A model generated the notes under the pieces. The model was not told the origin of the DNA and made no database searches. It saw only the letters and a program-made list of their open reading frames with translations. Of a stretch of DNA of 64,000 nucleotides, positions 53,101-62,908 are shown piece after piece. Positions within the stretch are counted from its first letter, which is position 1, and the number at the start of each line of letters is the position of its first letter. The translations under genes and the position numbers were made by a program. This stretch comes from Gelidibacter sp038243395. GTDB lineage: Bacteria; Bacteroidota; Bacteroidia; Flavobacteriales; Flavobacteriaceae. The stretch is taken from positions 1-64,000 of the forward strand of contig JBBSRC010000007.1 in assembly GCA_038243395.1 (NCBI GenBank), given 5' to 3'.

Positions 53101-54408
53101 ATGAGCAAGTCTATCTATATTATTTTGTTAATCACAATAAGCACACAGGTCATGGCACAAGAAAACCAGAAATTTTTATCTCCAAAAGAAAGTGAGCCCA
53201 GTAATTTTGGTTGGATGGAAGGATTTCCGCCACCAAAAGATAAGGTCCTGCACAGTTGGGATGGTTCCTTTTTTGAATTTCCTGCCATACGTTATAGTGT
53301 GGTTCATATGCGCGATTTTTTACCGACTACACGAGTTGCAAAAGGTCTTAATCCTGCTAGCACTTTAGTTTATGATTTAGATGCTAATATTGATAAACTA
53401 ACTTTCACGCCGTGGAACTCTAATCAGAAAATGACGTGGGAAGAATCTCTGGATAAAAATTATACAGATGGTATGGTTATTCTCCATAAAGGCAAAGTGG
53501 TTTATGAGCGGTACTTTGGTGCACTCACAGAAAACGAAGTTCATGCTGTCATGTCACTTACCAAATCTTTTAATGGCATCTTGGCCTCCATACTTGTTGC
53601 CGAAGGGACCATCGATGAGACCAAATTAGTGTCTTACTATGTTCCAGAGCTTAAAAACTCCGCTTATGGCGATGCTACGGTTCGTCAGGTAATGGATATG
53701 ACCACTGCCTTAAAATACAGTGAGGATTATGCAGATCCTAATGCTGATGTCTGGCAGTTTTCAAATGCGGGCAACCCAATGCCAAAGTCCAAAGATTATA
53801 AAGGTCCTGAAGGTTACTATGAATACTTAGAAACAGTCGAAAAAAAAGGCGTACACGGCGAGGCCTTTGGATACAAAACGGTAAATGCGGATGCATTGGG
53901 TTGGGTCATTGCAAAAGCCTCTGGGAAATCTGTAAACGAATTAATCTCTGAGCGCATTTGGAGTGAGATGGGAATGGAACAAGACGCGTATTACCAAGTG
54001 GACAGTAAAGGAATTGCTTTTACTGGCGGTGGTTTTAATGCTGGTTTACGCGATTTAGCGCGGTTCGGCGAACTATTGCGCAATCAAGGGAATTGGGATG
54101 GTAAGCAACTCTTTCCCGCTAAAGCGGTTGAGGATATTGCGCGCGGTGGTAGTGTTGCTGCTTTTGAAAAGTCTGACCATCCTGGGCTCAAGGACTGGTA
54201 CTACAGAAATATGTGGTGGATTACAGAAAACGAAGACGGTGCATATGCCGCACGTGGTGTTCACGGTCAGACCATCTATATCAACCCGATTGCCGAAATG
54301 GTAATCGTACGGTTAGCATCGCATCCTATTGCGGCCAATGCTGCTAATGATGCTACATCTTTGCCTGCCTTTCAAGCCGTGGCAGATTATTTAAAAAATA
54401 AGAAATAG
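53101..54408 (+). CDS. Serine hydrolase (class C beta-lactamase fold), exported
   Basis: A 435-residue periplasmic protein with a Sec signal (MSKSIYIILLITISTQVMAQ). The beta-lactamase/esterase domain covers about 120-430. The SxxK catalytic pair is in VMSLTKSFNG, the YxN-like motif is YKTVNADALG, and the C-terminal triad region is RGVHGQTIYIN. It may be an esterase, DD-peptidase or 6-aminohexanoate-dimer-hydrolase type rather than a true beta-lactamase. It leads an operon with TolC, HlyD and EmrB-like genes (gap of 5-32 bp), so its substrate may be handled by that pump, which is inference. Confidence 0.9.
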   Translation: MSKSIYIILLITISTQVMAQENQKFLSPKESEPSNFGWMEGFPPPKDKVLHSWDGSFFEFPAIRYSVVHMRDFLPTTRVAKGLNPASTLVYDLDANIDKLTFTPWNSNQKMTWEESLDKNYTDGMVILHKGKVVYERYFGALTENEVHAVMSLTKSFNGILASILVAEGTIDETKLVSYYVPELKNSAYGDATVRQVMDMTTALKYSEDYADPNADVWQFSNAGNPMPKSKDYKGPEGYYEYLETVEKKGVHGEAFGYKTVNADALGWVIAKASGKSVNELISERIWSEMGMEQDAYYQVDSKGIAFTGGGFNAGLRDLARFGELLRNQGNWDGKQLFPAKAVEDIARGGSVAAFEKSDHPGLKDWYYRNMWWITENEDGAYAARGVHGQTIYINPIAEMVIVRLASHPIAANAANDATSLPAFQAVADYLKNKK

Positions 54409-54440
54409 AAACTTTGATCTCTAATCAATTAAATAGTCAA

Positions 54441-55763
54441 ATGAATAGCTACAAAAATATAGTTTTAGTTTTTTTTGTTCTGTTTGGTTTAAGTAACCCA
54501 ACGGCTTTCTCACAAGAAATGCAAGAACGCATTATGACAATACAGGAATTGGCCGATAGTGTACAAGTAAATAATATTCAACTAAAGCTCGCAAACACAG
54601 CGGTAAAGGTTGCAGACGCAAGAATAGGTGAGGTGAAAACCAATAGATTGCCAGATTTAGGAGCCAATGTAAGTGCTTTTTATTTAAGTGATGTTAATAT
54701 CTACGATTTAGGATTTCACAGATTACAAACCGTAAACCTTCCAAATTTTGGAAATAAATTTGACCTATCGGCCAGTCAACTCCTATTTGCTGGTGGTAAA
54801 ATAAATAAATCCATTGCGCTTGCCCAACTGAGTAAAACGTTGTCTGAAGACCAACTTGAAGATACGGATCAAGGAATTAAACTAAGTGCTGCTGAGTTAT
54901 ACTTAAACCTTTACAACCTTCAAAATCAAAAGCAAATTCTTGAAAAGAATAAAGATTTAGCCACGGAACGAACAAAGAATACGAAGTTTTTTTATGAGCA
55001 GGATATGATTACCAAAAATGAACTGCTGCGTGCTGAAGTTTTAGAAAGAAAATTAGAGCAAAATATTCTCCAAGTTCAAAACGCCATTTTGATTACCAAT
55101 AAAAATTTAACATTGCTCGCAGGCCTTGACGCGAATGTTTTAATTGTTCCGACGATAGATAATATCGACCACCAAATACGTGAACAAGATGAAGTTTTTT
55201 ATCGAGAGATCGCTTTTCAGGATAACCCGCTTTTGAATGCGAGTGAAACTCAGGTAGCCATCGCAGAGAAAAACCTTGAACTCACTAAAACAGATAGAAT
55301 GCCCACTTTAGCAGCCTTTGGGGGACACAATGCAAATAGACCTCAAACGAGTGGCACTCCGGTCGATCTCTATTCAAACACCTACCAGGCAGGGTTAAGT
55401 CTTGCATATAATATTGAGTCAATTTATAAAAACCCCAAAAAGGAAGCTGTCGATAAAATCCTAATCGATCAGGCAGAACAGGCTAAGGAGTCGGTTAAAC
55501 AACGGATTGAGGGCGATGTCAATGCTGCCTACAATAATTATCATCAAGCTATAGCACAGTTGCAAGTGAGCGCTCTAAATCAATCTGCAGCGGATGAAAA
55601 CTACCGCATCACTGAGTTGAAGTACAAAAATCAATTAGTTACGTATATAGAAATTATTGATGCTGCAAACACAAAATTACAAGCCGAATTACAAATGCTT
55701 GATGACCAAACCGATATTATTTTGAATTATGTCAGACTGCTTCGCGTAACGGGACAATTATAA
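54441..55763 (+). CDS. TolC-family outer-membrane efflux protein
   Basis: A 440-residue outer-membrane channel with a Sec signal (MNSYKNIVLVFFVLFGLSNP, ends FSQ) and two OEP repeats of long helices (ELADSVQVNNIQLKLANTAV, then LNASETQVAIAEKNLELTKT). It is the exit duct of a tripartite pump. I start at the ATG at 54441 since it gives a standard signal; the frame is open from a TTG at 54414. It lies between the serine hydrolase and the HlyD-like adaptor in one operon. Confidence 0.93.
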   Translation: MNSYKNIVLVFFVLFGLSNPTAFSQEMQERIMTIQELADSVQVNNIQLKLANTAVKVADARIGEVKTNRLPDLGANVSAFYLSDVNIYDLGFHRLQTVNLPNFGNKFDLSASQLLFAGGKINKSIALAQLSKTLSEDQLEDTDQGIKLSAAELYLNLYNLQNQKQILEKNKDLATERTKNTKFFYEQDMITKNELLRAEVLERKLEQNILQVQNAILITNKNLTLLAGLDANVLIVPTIDNIDHQIREQDEVFYREIAFQDNPLLNASETQVAIAEKNLELTKTDRMPTLAAFGGHNANRPQTSGTPVDLYSNTYQAGLSLAYNIESIYKNPKKEAVDKILIDQAEQAKESVKQRIEGDVNAAYNNYHQAIAQLQVSALNQSAADENYRITELKYKNQLVTYIEIIDAANTKLQAELQMLDDQTDIILNYVRLLRVTGQL

Positions 55764-55791
55764 CAAATCAACTCCAAAAGAATCATTAATT

Positions 55792-56889
55792 ATGGCGACT
55801 CAAGAACCAGATCCAACACCAGCACCGGCTCCAAAAGCAAAAACAAAAACAAAGAAAAGAAACAAACTGTATTTAACCCTATTAAATGCCTTTGTTTTTA
55901 TTATTACGCTATCGGTGATATGGTATATTGTGAAAAATTATTTACATATCAATGATAATACCTATGTCAGTGATGCCCAAGTGAAAGCATATATAAGTCC
56001 AATTAATTCAAGGGTTCCTGGATATATAGATAGTATTTATTTCGACGAACATCAGCAAGTAAAAAAAGGTGACACGCTCTTAACTTTAGATAAAACTGAT
56101 TTTGAAAATGCCATCTCACAGGCTGAGGCCGGATTGGGTCAAGCCCAAGCAGGCAGAATTTCCGTGGCTTCTTCCGTAGCTCGTGTAGGAAGTGGCGAAG
56201 GTACGGTAGAAGCAAATATGCTCGGCGTACAAGCACAACTTAGCAACTCTCAAGCAGACTTGGCGCGATATAAAAATCTTTTGGAGAATGATGCGGTCAC
56301 ATTACAGCAATATCAACAAATAGAAACCCAAGTAAAAACCTTACAGTCACAATACAATGCACTGACAAAACAGAAAAATACAGCCCAGCTTTCTACAAAT
56401 GAAACCCAATCACAACTTGCTGTGAGTGATGCACAAATAAAAGCGGCTGAAGCGGGGTTGGAAAGAGCAAAACTCAATTTAAAATATACCGTAATTACTG
56501 CTCCAGAAGATGGCGTTATGGGAAGAAGAACCATAACTGCAGGGCAATACATCCAACCCGGGCAACAGATTGCAGCGCTGGTACAACAAGATTCAAAATG
56601 GGTCGAGGCTAATTTATTGGAAACTCAAATGCCTTTGGTTAAAATAGGCGAAGTCATTCAATTTACCGTGGATGCTATGGGGAACGAGAAATTCGAGGGA
56701 AAAATCACATCTATTTCTGCCGCTACAGGGTCACAGTATTCAGCAATCCCCACAGATAACTCGGCCGGAAACTTTGTAAAAGTGCAACAACGAATTCCTG
56801 TTAAAATTGAATTTACGGAAAACAATGACCCTAAATTATTAGAAAAAGTACGCGTGGGAATGAACGTTGTAATGACCTTAAAGGATTAA
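55792..56889 (+). CDS. HlyD/EmrA-family membrane-fusion adaptor
   Basis: A 365-residue periplasmic adaptor. An N-terminal basic tail (APAPKAKTKTKKRNK) is followed by one membrane anchor (35-52), then a lipoyl-like half-motif (VKAYISPINSRVPGYIDSIY), a long alpha-helical hairpin (95-210) and the matching lipoyl half plus beta-barrel (LKYTVITAPEDGVMGRRTIT). It couples the inner-membrane EmrB-like transporter to the TolC-type channel. Spacing is 28 bp from TolC and 4 bp to EmrB. Confidence 0.94.
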   Translation: MATQEPDPTPAPAPKAKTKTKKRNKLYLTLLNAFVFIITLSVIWYIVKNYLHINDNTYVSDAQVKAYISPINSRVPGYIDSIYFDEHQQVKKGDTLLTLDKTDFENAISQAEAGLGQAQAGRISVASSVARVGSGEGTVEANMLGVQAQLSNSQADLARYKNLLENDAVTLQQYQQIETQVKTLQSQYNALTKQKNTAQLSTNETQSQLAVSDAQIKAAEAGLERAKLNLKYTVITAPEDGVMGRRTITAGQYIQPGQQIAALVQQDSKWVEANLLETQMPLVKIGEVIQFTVDAMGNEKFEGKITSISAATGSQYSAIPTDNSAGNFVKVQQRIPVKIEFTENNDPKLLEKVRVGMNVVMTLKD

Positions 56890-56893
56890 ATAA

Positions 56894-58504
56894 ATGTACA
56901 ATAAAGGCTTATTTGCAGATTGGGTGCCAAAACCTTTACAGTTAGTTTTGATTCTGGTATTTCTATTACCCATTTTGGTTGTGAGCGGCATTTACACCGG
57001 CAATTTGAGTTTTATGGTAGGCAGCCTTGGTACGCAAAACGAATGGATTGTTTTTGCCAATTATGCCGGCGTTGTTGGAATGGGCGTGAGTCTGCCCATT
57101 ATATTTCGTTACAAATTGCGTTTTCATACCAAATTTTTAATGGTGCGTACGTTGTTGTTTCTAGCATTAGCCTCATTTATGCTAGGCACGACGGATAATG
57201 TGCTGGTCATCGTTTCCTGTTCATTCTTTATAGGTTTTTTAATGATGTTTGCGCTTATAGAGCTCATTGTGCCCGTCATGTTTATGATCAGCCCAGATGG
57301 AAGCCGGCCAAAATTTTATTCAATATTTTATCCTGCAGCAATTATTGTTCCTCAGGTAGCAGGGTACCTCATGACACAATTGGGGTTTAGTACTTATTGG
57401 CAGAATGCAAATTTTGTAATGGCCATCGTGATGCTTTTTGTGGCAGCCTTAGCTGTGGTTTTTATGCACAACCAGCGCTACGATAAAAAAGTGCCTCTAA
57501 CTGGAGTTGATTGGACGGGAATGTTTCTTTACACCTCGGTGTTTTTGGCGTTGGCCTATGTCATAGCGTTTGCCAAACAACAAAATTACTTTCGATCAGA
57601 TAACATCATGCTCGCCATAGGAATAATGCTTGTTGGAAGTGTACTCTATTTGATAAATCAACGGCTTAAAAAAGAACCCTTTGTGCATTTTGGTTTCTTA
57701 AAAAATTATAGTGTCATCCACGGCATTTTAATGCTGTTAATGTTAGGCTTTTTCTTGGCTGGCGGTTCGTTACAAAGTAAAATTACGATTGGAATTTTAG
57801 GATTTAATCCAGTAATGGACAATTCATTTAACCTCTGGATGATCCCTGGATTGCTGCTGGCCATCGTTTTTAGCTTCAAATGGCTTGTAAATGATAAATC
57901 GCTAAAAGCCTACATCCTCATCGGTTTTTCAGCTTTTATTTTTTACTACATTTTTATGTATTTCTTGATATCGCCCGGGTTGAGCTACGAGCAATTGATA
58001 ATACCTAATATCTTACGTGGTTTTGGGATGGCCATACTGTTTATTGGGGTTTGGTTATATGCGCTGGGCAACTTGGCGCCAGACGCTATGCTTGGCGCTG
58101 CGGCGGTTATGATTATTGTGAGAACGATGATCGGTCCCGGATTGTGGAGTCTCGTTTTTAATTATATCGATGGTTTTTGGAACTTAGAGGTTTTTACTAA
58201 TATGGCTGGAAAAATGGACGCTTCTTCTATGTCGCCGCAAGCGGCAATGGGCTATTACAAGACTATAAAACTTGACGCATTGCTAATCTCTACCAAGCGG
58301 ATTTATGGTGTATTGGTAATGCTAGGTGGTGCTGTTTTGGTATATGTTTCTTTTCTCCATTTGGAAGGTTTAAACAAACGTGGGATAATGTTACGAAAGA
58401 GACTCCAGGGACAAGACACCAAAGGCTATTTGCGTGAAGTGGAAGCGTTAAACAATGAGGAAATTGAAGAAAAAATTAAATCAGCTAGTGCCGCCGCTTT
58501 ATAA
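56894..58504 (+). CDS. EmrB-like MFS efflux transporter (14 TM)
   Basis: A 536-residue, 14-segment MFS protein of the DHA2 drug-efflux type, the inner-membrane part of an EmrAB-TolC-like pump. The family motif C region is degenerate, and the second half (VHFGFLKNYSVIHGILMLLM, GFGMAILFIGVWLYALGNLA) is typical of Bacteroidota homologues. The C-terminal 35 residues are cytoplasmic and charged. It begins 4 bp after the adaptor stop. No dedicated terminator is visible after it. Confidence 0.92.
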   Translation: MYNKGLFADWVPKPLQLVLILVFLLPILVVSGIYTGNLSFMVGSLGTQNEWIVFANYAGVVGMGVSLPIIFRYKLRFHTKFLMVRTLLFLALASFMLGTTDNVLVIVSCSFFIGFLMMFALIELIVPVMFMISPDGSRPKFYSIFYPAAIIVPQVAGYLMTQLGFSTYWQNANFVMAIVMLFVAALAVVFMHNQRYDKKVPLTGVDWTGMFLYTSVFLALAYVIAFAKQQNYFRSDNIMLAIGIMLVGSVLYLINQRLKKEPFVHFGFLKNYSVIHGILMLLMLGFFLAGGSLQSKITIGILGFNPVMDNSFNLWMIPGLLLAIVFSFKWLVNDKSLKAYILIGFSAFIFYYIFMYFLISPGLSYEQLIIPNILRGFGMAILFIGVWLYALGNLAPDAMLGAAAVMIIVRTMIGPGLWSLVFNYIDGFWNLEVFTNMAGKMDASSMSPQAAMGYYKTIKLDALLISTKRIYGVLVMLGGAVLVYVSFLHLEGLNKRGIMLRKRLQGQDTKGYLREVEALNNEEIEEKIKSASAAAL

Positions 58505-58894
58505 AGCGTATTCTAAAACTTTAGGATGTGATTGTGCCTAAGCAATAGAAATGTTGATGGGTGAACCAACTGTTTATTGCCAAATGGTTGACTGTTTTCA
58601 CTTCTTGTGCATATCGGCGCTAAGAAACACGAAGAACAAAAAATGGATCCAATTGAGATGTTTTTTTTTGTCAGATTGATATTCCCCAACTCCGTTTTAT
58701 TTATCACTAAAAACAACCTTCTAATAAGTGAACTTTAAAATTCGATTCTAGTTTATTCTCCTTATTTATTGTGAAACTATATCTTTGATAGTTTATCATA
58801 GTCGGAGCCTTTATTTTGGCAAATATCTTCCTTCAGAGGTCTGCATTATGATTGTGAGACCATCAATAAAGCTTCGAATTTTAACAAATTTTAC
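58505..58894. other. Gene-free stretch between the efflux operon and the MscS gene
   Basis: AT-rich, with no open frame of note and no strong hairpin. A TATCTTTG box near 58790 lacks a -33 partner. The useful promoter lies just beyond, at 58895-58924. Confidence 0.45.
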
Positions 58895-58924
58895 TTGGGT
58901 GGAAGAATAATGATTTTAGGTTTG
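58895..58924 (+). promoter_or_regulatory. Promoter of the MscS-type gene
   Basis: TTG at 58895-58897, a 19-nt spacer and TAGGTTTG at 58917-58924 fully match TTG-N19-TAnnTTTG. The leader would be about 120 nt. Confidence 0.65.
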
Positions 58925-59048
58925 TTTAGAATATTATTCCGCCTTAAGATTTAGACCACCTAAATCATGGGAATTTGTAATTCATAAAGCAGATATTTGA
59001 GAGTTAACATAAAGATATAAAGACAATTAATTATAAAACGCAGTGCTC

Positions 59049-60152
59049 ATGACAGAATTTGTAGAAACATATAAATGGCATCTAATCTACGGCGCAATTG
59101 TTATCGTCGTGGTTGTATTGCTCCATATTATAACCGATCTCTTAAATAAATGGTTACTTAAAAAAGAAATTGAAAGAAATCCAAGACCTTCGATAAAGCA
59201 TTTAAAGCCTCTCAAAATATTAAAGCGTACTTTAAATACACTTTGGTTAGTATTAGGACTGATTGCGCTGAGTTTTATTTTTGTAGATCGGGAGAAGGAT
59301 GAAACCTTAATTGGTTATTTTAAACTAAGCGGATATTTGGGTGTCGTGACTGTTGTAACTCTCGTAGCAACAGCGTTGTGCAACCTCTGGTTTAAACGTC
59401 AGATTCAAGAAAGAACGCTTTTGGACTATGATACTACAAGCTATAAGTTCTTACGCTATGTTGCGGTTTTTATTATTTGTTTCATCGGGATTATTCTAGG
59501 AATAATGGCTTTCCCATCGTTGCGAGGTGTCGCACAAACCGCCCTTGGTGGCGCTGGAGTTCTTGCTCTTATTGCCGGTTTTGCCTCCCAAGAAGCCTTG
59601 TCCAATTTAGTGGGAGGTGTTTTTATTATTTCATTTAAGCCTTTCAGAATTGGCGACGTTGTAAAACTGTCCGATTCAATGGTAGGAACGGTTACGGACA
59701 TTACATTGCGCCATACCGTAATCCGCAATTTTGAAAATAAAATGATCGTCATTCCAAATGCGGTTATCAATAAAGAAAAACTGATCAACTACAATTTAGG
59801 CGAATTAAAATGCTGTGAGTATATTGAAATGAACATTTCTTATGACAGTGATATCGATCTGGCCAAAAATATATTAAGGGAAGAATGTGAAAACCACCCT
59901 TTAATTCTGGACAATCGTTCACACATCGATAAAAAGAGTGGTAAGCCAATGATAAGAACTGCACTGACCAAAATTAATGACTCGTCATTAACCATCAGAG
60001 CTTGGGCATGGGCACGCACATCTGGAGATGCATTTACCATAAAATGCGATGTCTTGGAAAGCACAAAAAAACAATATGATAAAGAAGGGGTCGATTTGTC
60101 ATTTCCAACCAGAACCATTTATGTTAAAAATGGCTTAGGTGAAATAGTTTAG
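59049..60152 (+). CDS. Mechanosensitive ion channel (MscS family)
   Basis: A 367-residue inner-membrane channel with four hydrophobic segments, the last (VAQTALGGAGVLALIAGFAS) being the pore helix with MscS-type Gly/Ala packing, followed by the conserved ALSNLVGGVFIISFKPFRIG and the beta domain (KMIVIPNAVINKEKLINY). It opens under membrane tension to release solutes on osmotic downshock. I start at the ATG at 59049; a GTG at 59043 lies two codons upstream. A full -33/-7 promoter precedes it at 58895. Confidence 0.93.
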   Translation: MTEFVETYKWHLIYGAIVIVVVVLLHIITDLLNKWLLKKEIERNPRPSIKHLKPLKILKRTLNTLWLVLGLIALSFIFVDREKDETLIGYFKLSGYLGVVTVVTLVATALCNLWFKRQIQERTLLDYDTTSYKFLRYVAVFIICFIGIILGIMAFPSLRGVAQTALGGAGVLALIAGFASQEALSNLVGGVFIISFKPFRIGDVVKLSDSMVGTVTDITLRHTVIRNFENKMIVIPNAVINKEKLINYNLGELKCCEYIEMNISYDSDIDLAKNILREECENHPLILDNRSHIDKKSGKPMIRTALTKINDSSLTIRAWAWARTSGDAFTIKCDVLESTKKQYDKEGVDLSFPTRTIYVKNGLGEIV

Positions 60153-60360
60153 AATAAGGAATATCAGTAAAGTATAAGTTAATATAAGCTTGATCATTAG
60201 CCAATAATACAGCTGATTGGGTTTAAGTAATAAGCTCATTTAAGTCCAATTAAAATTCTAGTTAATACGCAGTAGCGGACGATAAGCTTCATCTCAATAA
60301 TGATCTATCCGGCATAAATTAATCACTTCATTTCGTACTTTAATTCCTCAGGGAGATGAT

Positions 60361-61482
60361 TTACGTTGTTTTATTATAACTCCAAACTGCTAAACCATTC
60401 ATCACAATGGCATAAACAAGTGTTTTAATCAGTTGTGGTAAGATATCCATAAACCCAGAGCCTTTCAGCATGACCATCCGCATCACTTGAACAAAGTATT
60501 TTATAGGATTGAACTCGGTAATGATCTGTGCCCATTTCGGCATACTTTCAATAGGAGTGAACAAACCGCTCATTAATATAAAGATGACCATGAAAAACCA
60601 AGCAATAAACATGGCTTGTTGTTGGGTATCGGTAAAATTTGAGATGAATAAACCAATCCCCAGCACCACTAAAATATAAATAGAGGTGTACAAATACATA
60701 AGTGCTAAACTGCCAAGCATTGGGATGTTAAATATCAAGCGAGCTAGTATTAATCCAACCGTGAGTAGACTCATTCCAATGACCCAAAACGGGAAGAGTT
60801 TACCTATGATGAATTGACTTTTTTTTATAGGCGTCACGTTAATTTGTTCTAGAGTTCCGATTTCTTTTTCTCGGACGATGTTCATCCCGGACAGAAAAAG
60901 TGTGATCATGGTAACTAACAACACCAAAATTCCCGGTACCATATAAGTTTTATAGTTTAAGGTTTCATTATACCAAAACAACGGGATGGTTTCAATATTT
61001 ATAGGCTGGATTTGAGCATCGGAAATTTGCATTAAATCTGTTTTTATGTTCTTGTTGTAATTTTGAATTATTTGAGTTAGATAAACGCTTTGTAAACCGG
61101 CCGCCGCACCATCAATGGCATTAATAGTGACGCCTAGACTATTGCGATTTTCTTTTTGTAAATCACGTTCGAAATGATTTGGAATTTCTAAAACAACATC
61201 AATTTCTCCTTTTAACATGGCTGAACTCGCATTTTTTTGTGATGGAAACTGAGTCAAAACATTAAAATAGGTCGAGGCATTAAATTTCTCGATTATCGCT
61301 CTCGATTTTGAGGTGTGATCATTATCAATATAGCCGAATTTTATATTTTTCACCTCAAAAGTGGCAGCATTGGATAAAATGATGAGTTGGAGTAGGGGCA
61401 ACACAAAAATAATAGGAAGCATCCCTCTATTTCTAAAGATTTGCTTGAACTCTTTTTGTATGATGTAAAGTATTGTTTTCAT
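60361..61482 (-). CDS. ABC-2 type transporter permease (YbhR/S-like), distal
   Basis: A 373-residue permease: N-terminal TM1 (ILYIIQKEFKQIFRNRGMLP, then IIFVLPLLQLIILSN), a large periplasmic domain, then five clustered C-terminal TMs (VLLVTMITLFLSGMNIVREK onward). MNIVREKEIGTLEQINVTP is the family's cytoplasmic signature. I start at the ATG at 61482 (MKTILYIIQKEF); the frame is open to 61512 but that adds unlike sequence. It is the last gene of the minus-strand exporter unit. An ATP-binding partner lies upstream at 62909. Confidence 0.92.
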   Translation of the reverse strand: MKTILYIIQKEFKQIFRNRGMLPIIFVLPLLQLIILSNAATFEVKNIKFGYIDNDHTSKSRAIIEKFNASTYFNVLTQFPSQKNASSAMLKGEIDVVLEIPNHFERDLQKENRNSLGVTINAIDGAAAGLQSVYLTQIIQNYNKNIKTDLMQISDAQIQPINIETIPLFWYNETLNYKTYMVPGILVLLVTMITLFLSGMNIVREKEIGTLEQINVTPIKKSQFIIGKLFPFWVIGMSLLTVGLILARLIFNIPMLGSLALMYLYTSIYILVVLGIGLFISNFTDTQQQAMFIAWFFMVIFILMSGLFTPIESMPKWAQIITEFNPIKYFVQVMRMVMLKGSGFMDILPQLIKTLVYAIVMNGLAVWSYNKTT

Positions 61483-61553
61483 AATCTTTTTCCACCTTTC
61501 GTCTTCGCTCAAGATAAACTTCAGTGGATCTCTTTTTATATTTTTCTTCTAAA

Positions 61554-61609
61554 TCTCTAATCTCTAATCTCTAATCTCTAAACTCTAAACTCTAAGCTCT
61601 AAACTCTAT
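61554..61609. repeat. Heptanucleotide tandem repeat, eight units
   Basis: Four TCTCTAA units (61554-61581), two ACTCTAA, one GCTCTAA and one ACTCTAT (61582-61609). It lies between the two permease genes of one operon. The 7-bp unit suggests slippage variation. It could affect spacing or folding of the message between the genes. Confidence 0.85.
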
Positions 61610-61613
61610 TTTC

Positions 61614-62720
61614 TCACTCCAATCTAATTTTATATTTCTTCACACTCAATCCTATAAAAAACACCGTCATTCCTAACAGAATAAGGGTTTCCTTCCATAT
61701 ATACTGAAATCCTACACCTTTAAGCATAATCCCTTTGATGATGATTATGAACCATTTAGCAGGAATGATATTACTAATGATTTGGAGTGGCATGGGCATA
61801 CTGGAAATAGGAAAAATAAATCCTGACAGTAATATCACAGGAAGCATCAATCCCATTAATGAAAGCATCATAGCGGTTTGTTGGGTTGCTGAAATTGTTG
61901 AGATTAATATCCCTAATGCGAGCGACGTAATAATGAATAATACGCTTTCCAAGCCTAATAAAAATAAACTGCCTTGAATAGGCATATTAAAGATGAAAAT
62001 GCTCATCGCAACAATAACAATAGCATTAATAATGGATAGAAAGATATAGGGAAAGACTTTTCCAATAATTACCTGAAATGGTTTTATGGGTGATACTAAT
62101 AGGATTTCCATGGTACCCAATTCCTTTTCGCGTGTGATGGAAATGGAAGTCATCATGGCGGAAACCAACATCAAAATAATGGTCATTACCCCTGGGACGA
62201 ACATATAAACACTTTTTAACTCTGGATTATAAACCATCCGTGTTTGAGGAATTATTTGATAAGCAATGGTAATTTCCTTGTTCAATTCCTTTTTATAATG
62301 CTGCAGGATGGCATTTACATAATTGTTGATAGTATTCGCCGTATTTGGATCTGTGGCATCGGTAATAATCTGGATAGTTGCCTTGTGATCTTTGATCAAT
62401 TTTTTACCGAAATTCCTTTCGAAATTTAGAACCGCCTTAACTTGTCCCTTTTCAAATACTGCAGCGATATCTGCTTCACGAGTGATAATCTGTTTGACAC
62501 TAAAATATTTTGAAGCTGCTATTTTATTGATGATCTCTTCTGTTGAAGCATCTTTAGAATGGTCTAAAATAGCAATATCTACATTATTAATTTCATTGGT
62601 AATCGCAAAACCGAACAGCAGAATTTGGGCAATAGGCATTCCGAAGAGAATAAACAATGAGCGTCGATCCCTAAAGATATGGTAGAATTCCTTTTGTATA
62701 AAACCTTTGAAACTTTTCAT
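61614..62720 (-). CDS. ABC-2 type transporter permease (YbhR/S-like), proximal
   Basis: A 368-residue permease paralogous to the next gene: MKSFKGFIQKEFYHIFRDRR opens TM1, followed by a large periplasmic loop (55-170) and five C-terminal TMs. The signature ITREKELGTMEILLVSPIKP is the partner of the other permease's MNIVREKEIGTLEQ. The two would form a heterodimer powered by the upstream ATPases. It is 131 bp from the distal permease, with a heptamer repeat between them. Confidence 0.92.
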   Translation of the reverse strand: MKSFKGFIQKEFYHIFRDRRSLFILFGMPIAQILLFGFAITNEINNVDIAILDHSKDASTEEIINKIAASKYFSVKQIITREADIAAVFEKGQVKAVLNFERNFGKKLIKDHKATIQIITDATDPNTANTINNYVNAILQHYKKELNKEITIAYQIIPQTRMVYNPELKSVYMFVPGVMTIILMLVSAMMTSISITREKELGTMEILLVSPIKPFQVIIGKVFPYIFLSIINAIVIVAMSIFIFNMPIQGSLFLLGLESVLFIITSLALGILISTISATQQTAMMLSLMGLMLPVILLSGFIFPISSMPMPLQIISNIIPAKWFIIIIKGIMLKGVGFQYIWKETLILLGMTVFFIGLSVKKYKIRLE

Positions 62721-62908
62721 AATCAGTCCCTCCGAAGGTGCGGATCTCTAGTTAATATTTTCATTGTTTATGTCCCAGTCTATTCAATTAAATCAGGGGT
62801 AGCTTTTGGTTATGTCAAATCGCATTTTCCTTAGTATTAGTTTGTTATAGTTGCTGCATTAAACTTTCAGTTGAATACATTATATTCTTTTAAACTTCGA
62901 GTAAAAAC

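Noticed and set aside
61554..61609. CRISPR-like array
   Set aside because: Repeat unit is 7 bp with no spacers; it is a simple tandem repeat.
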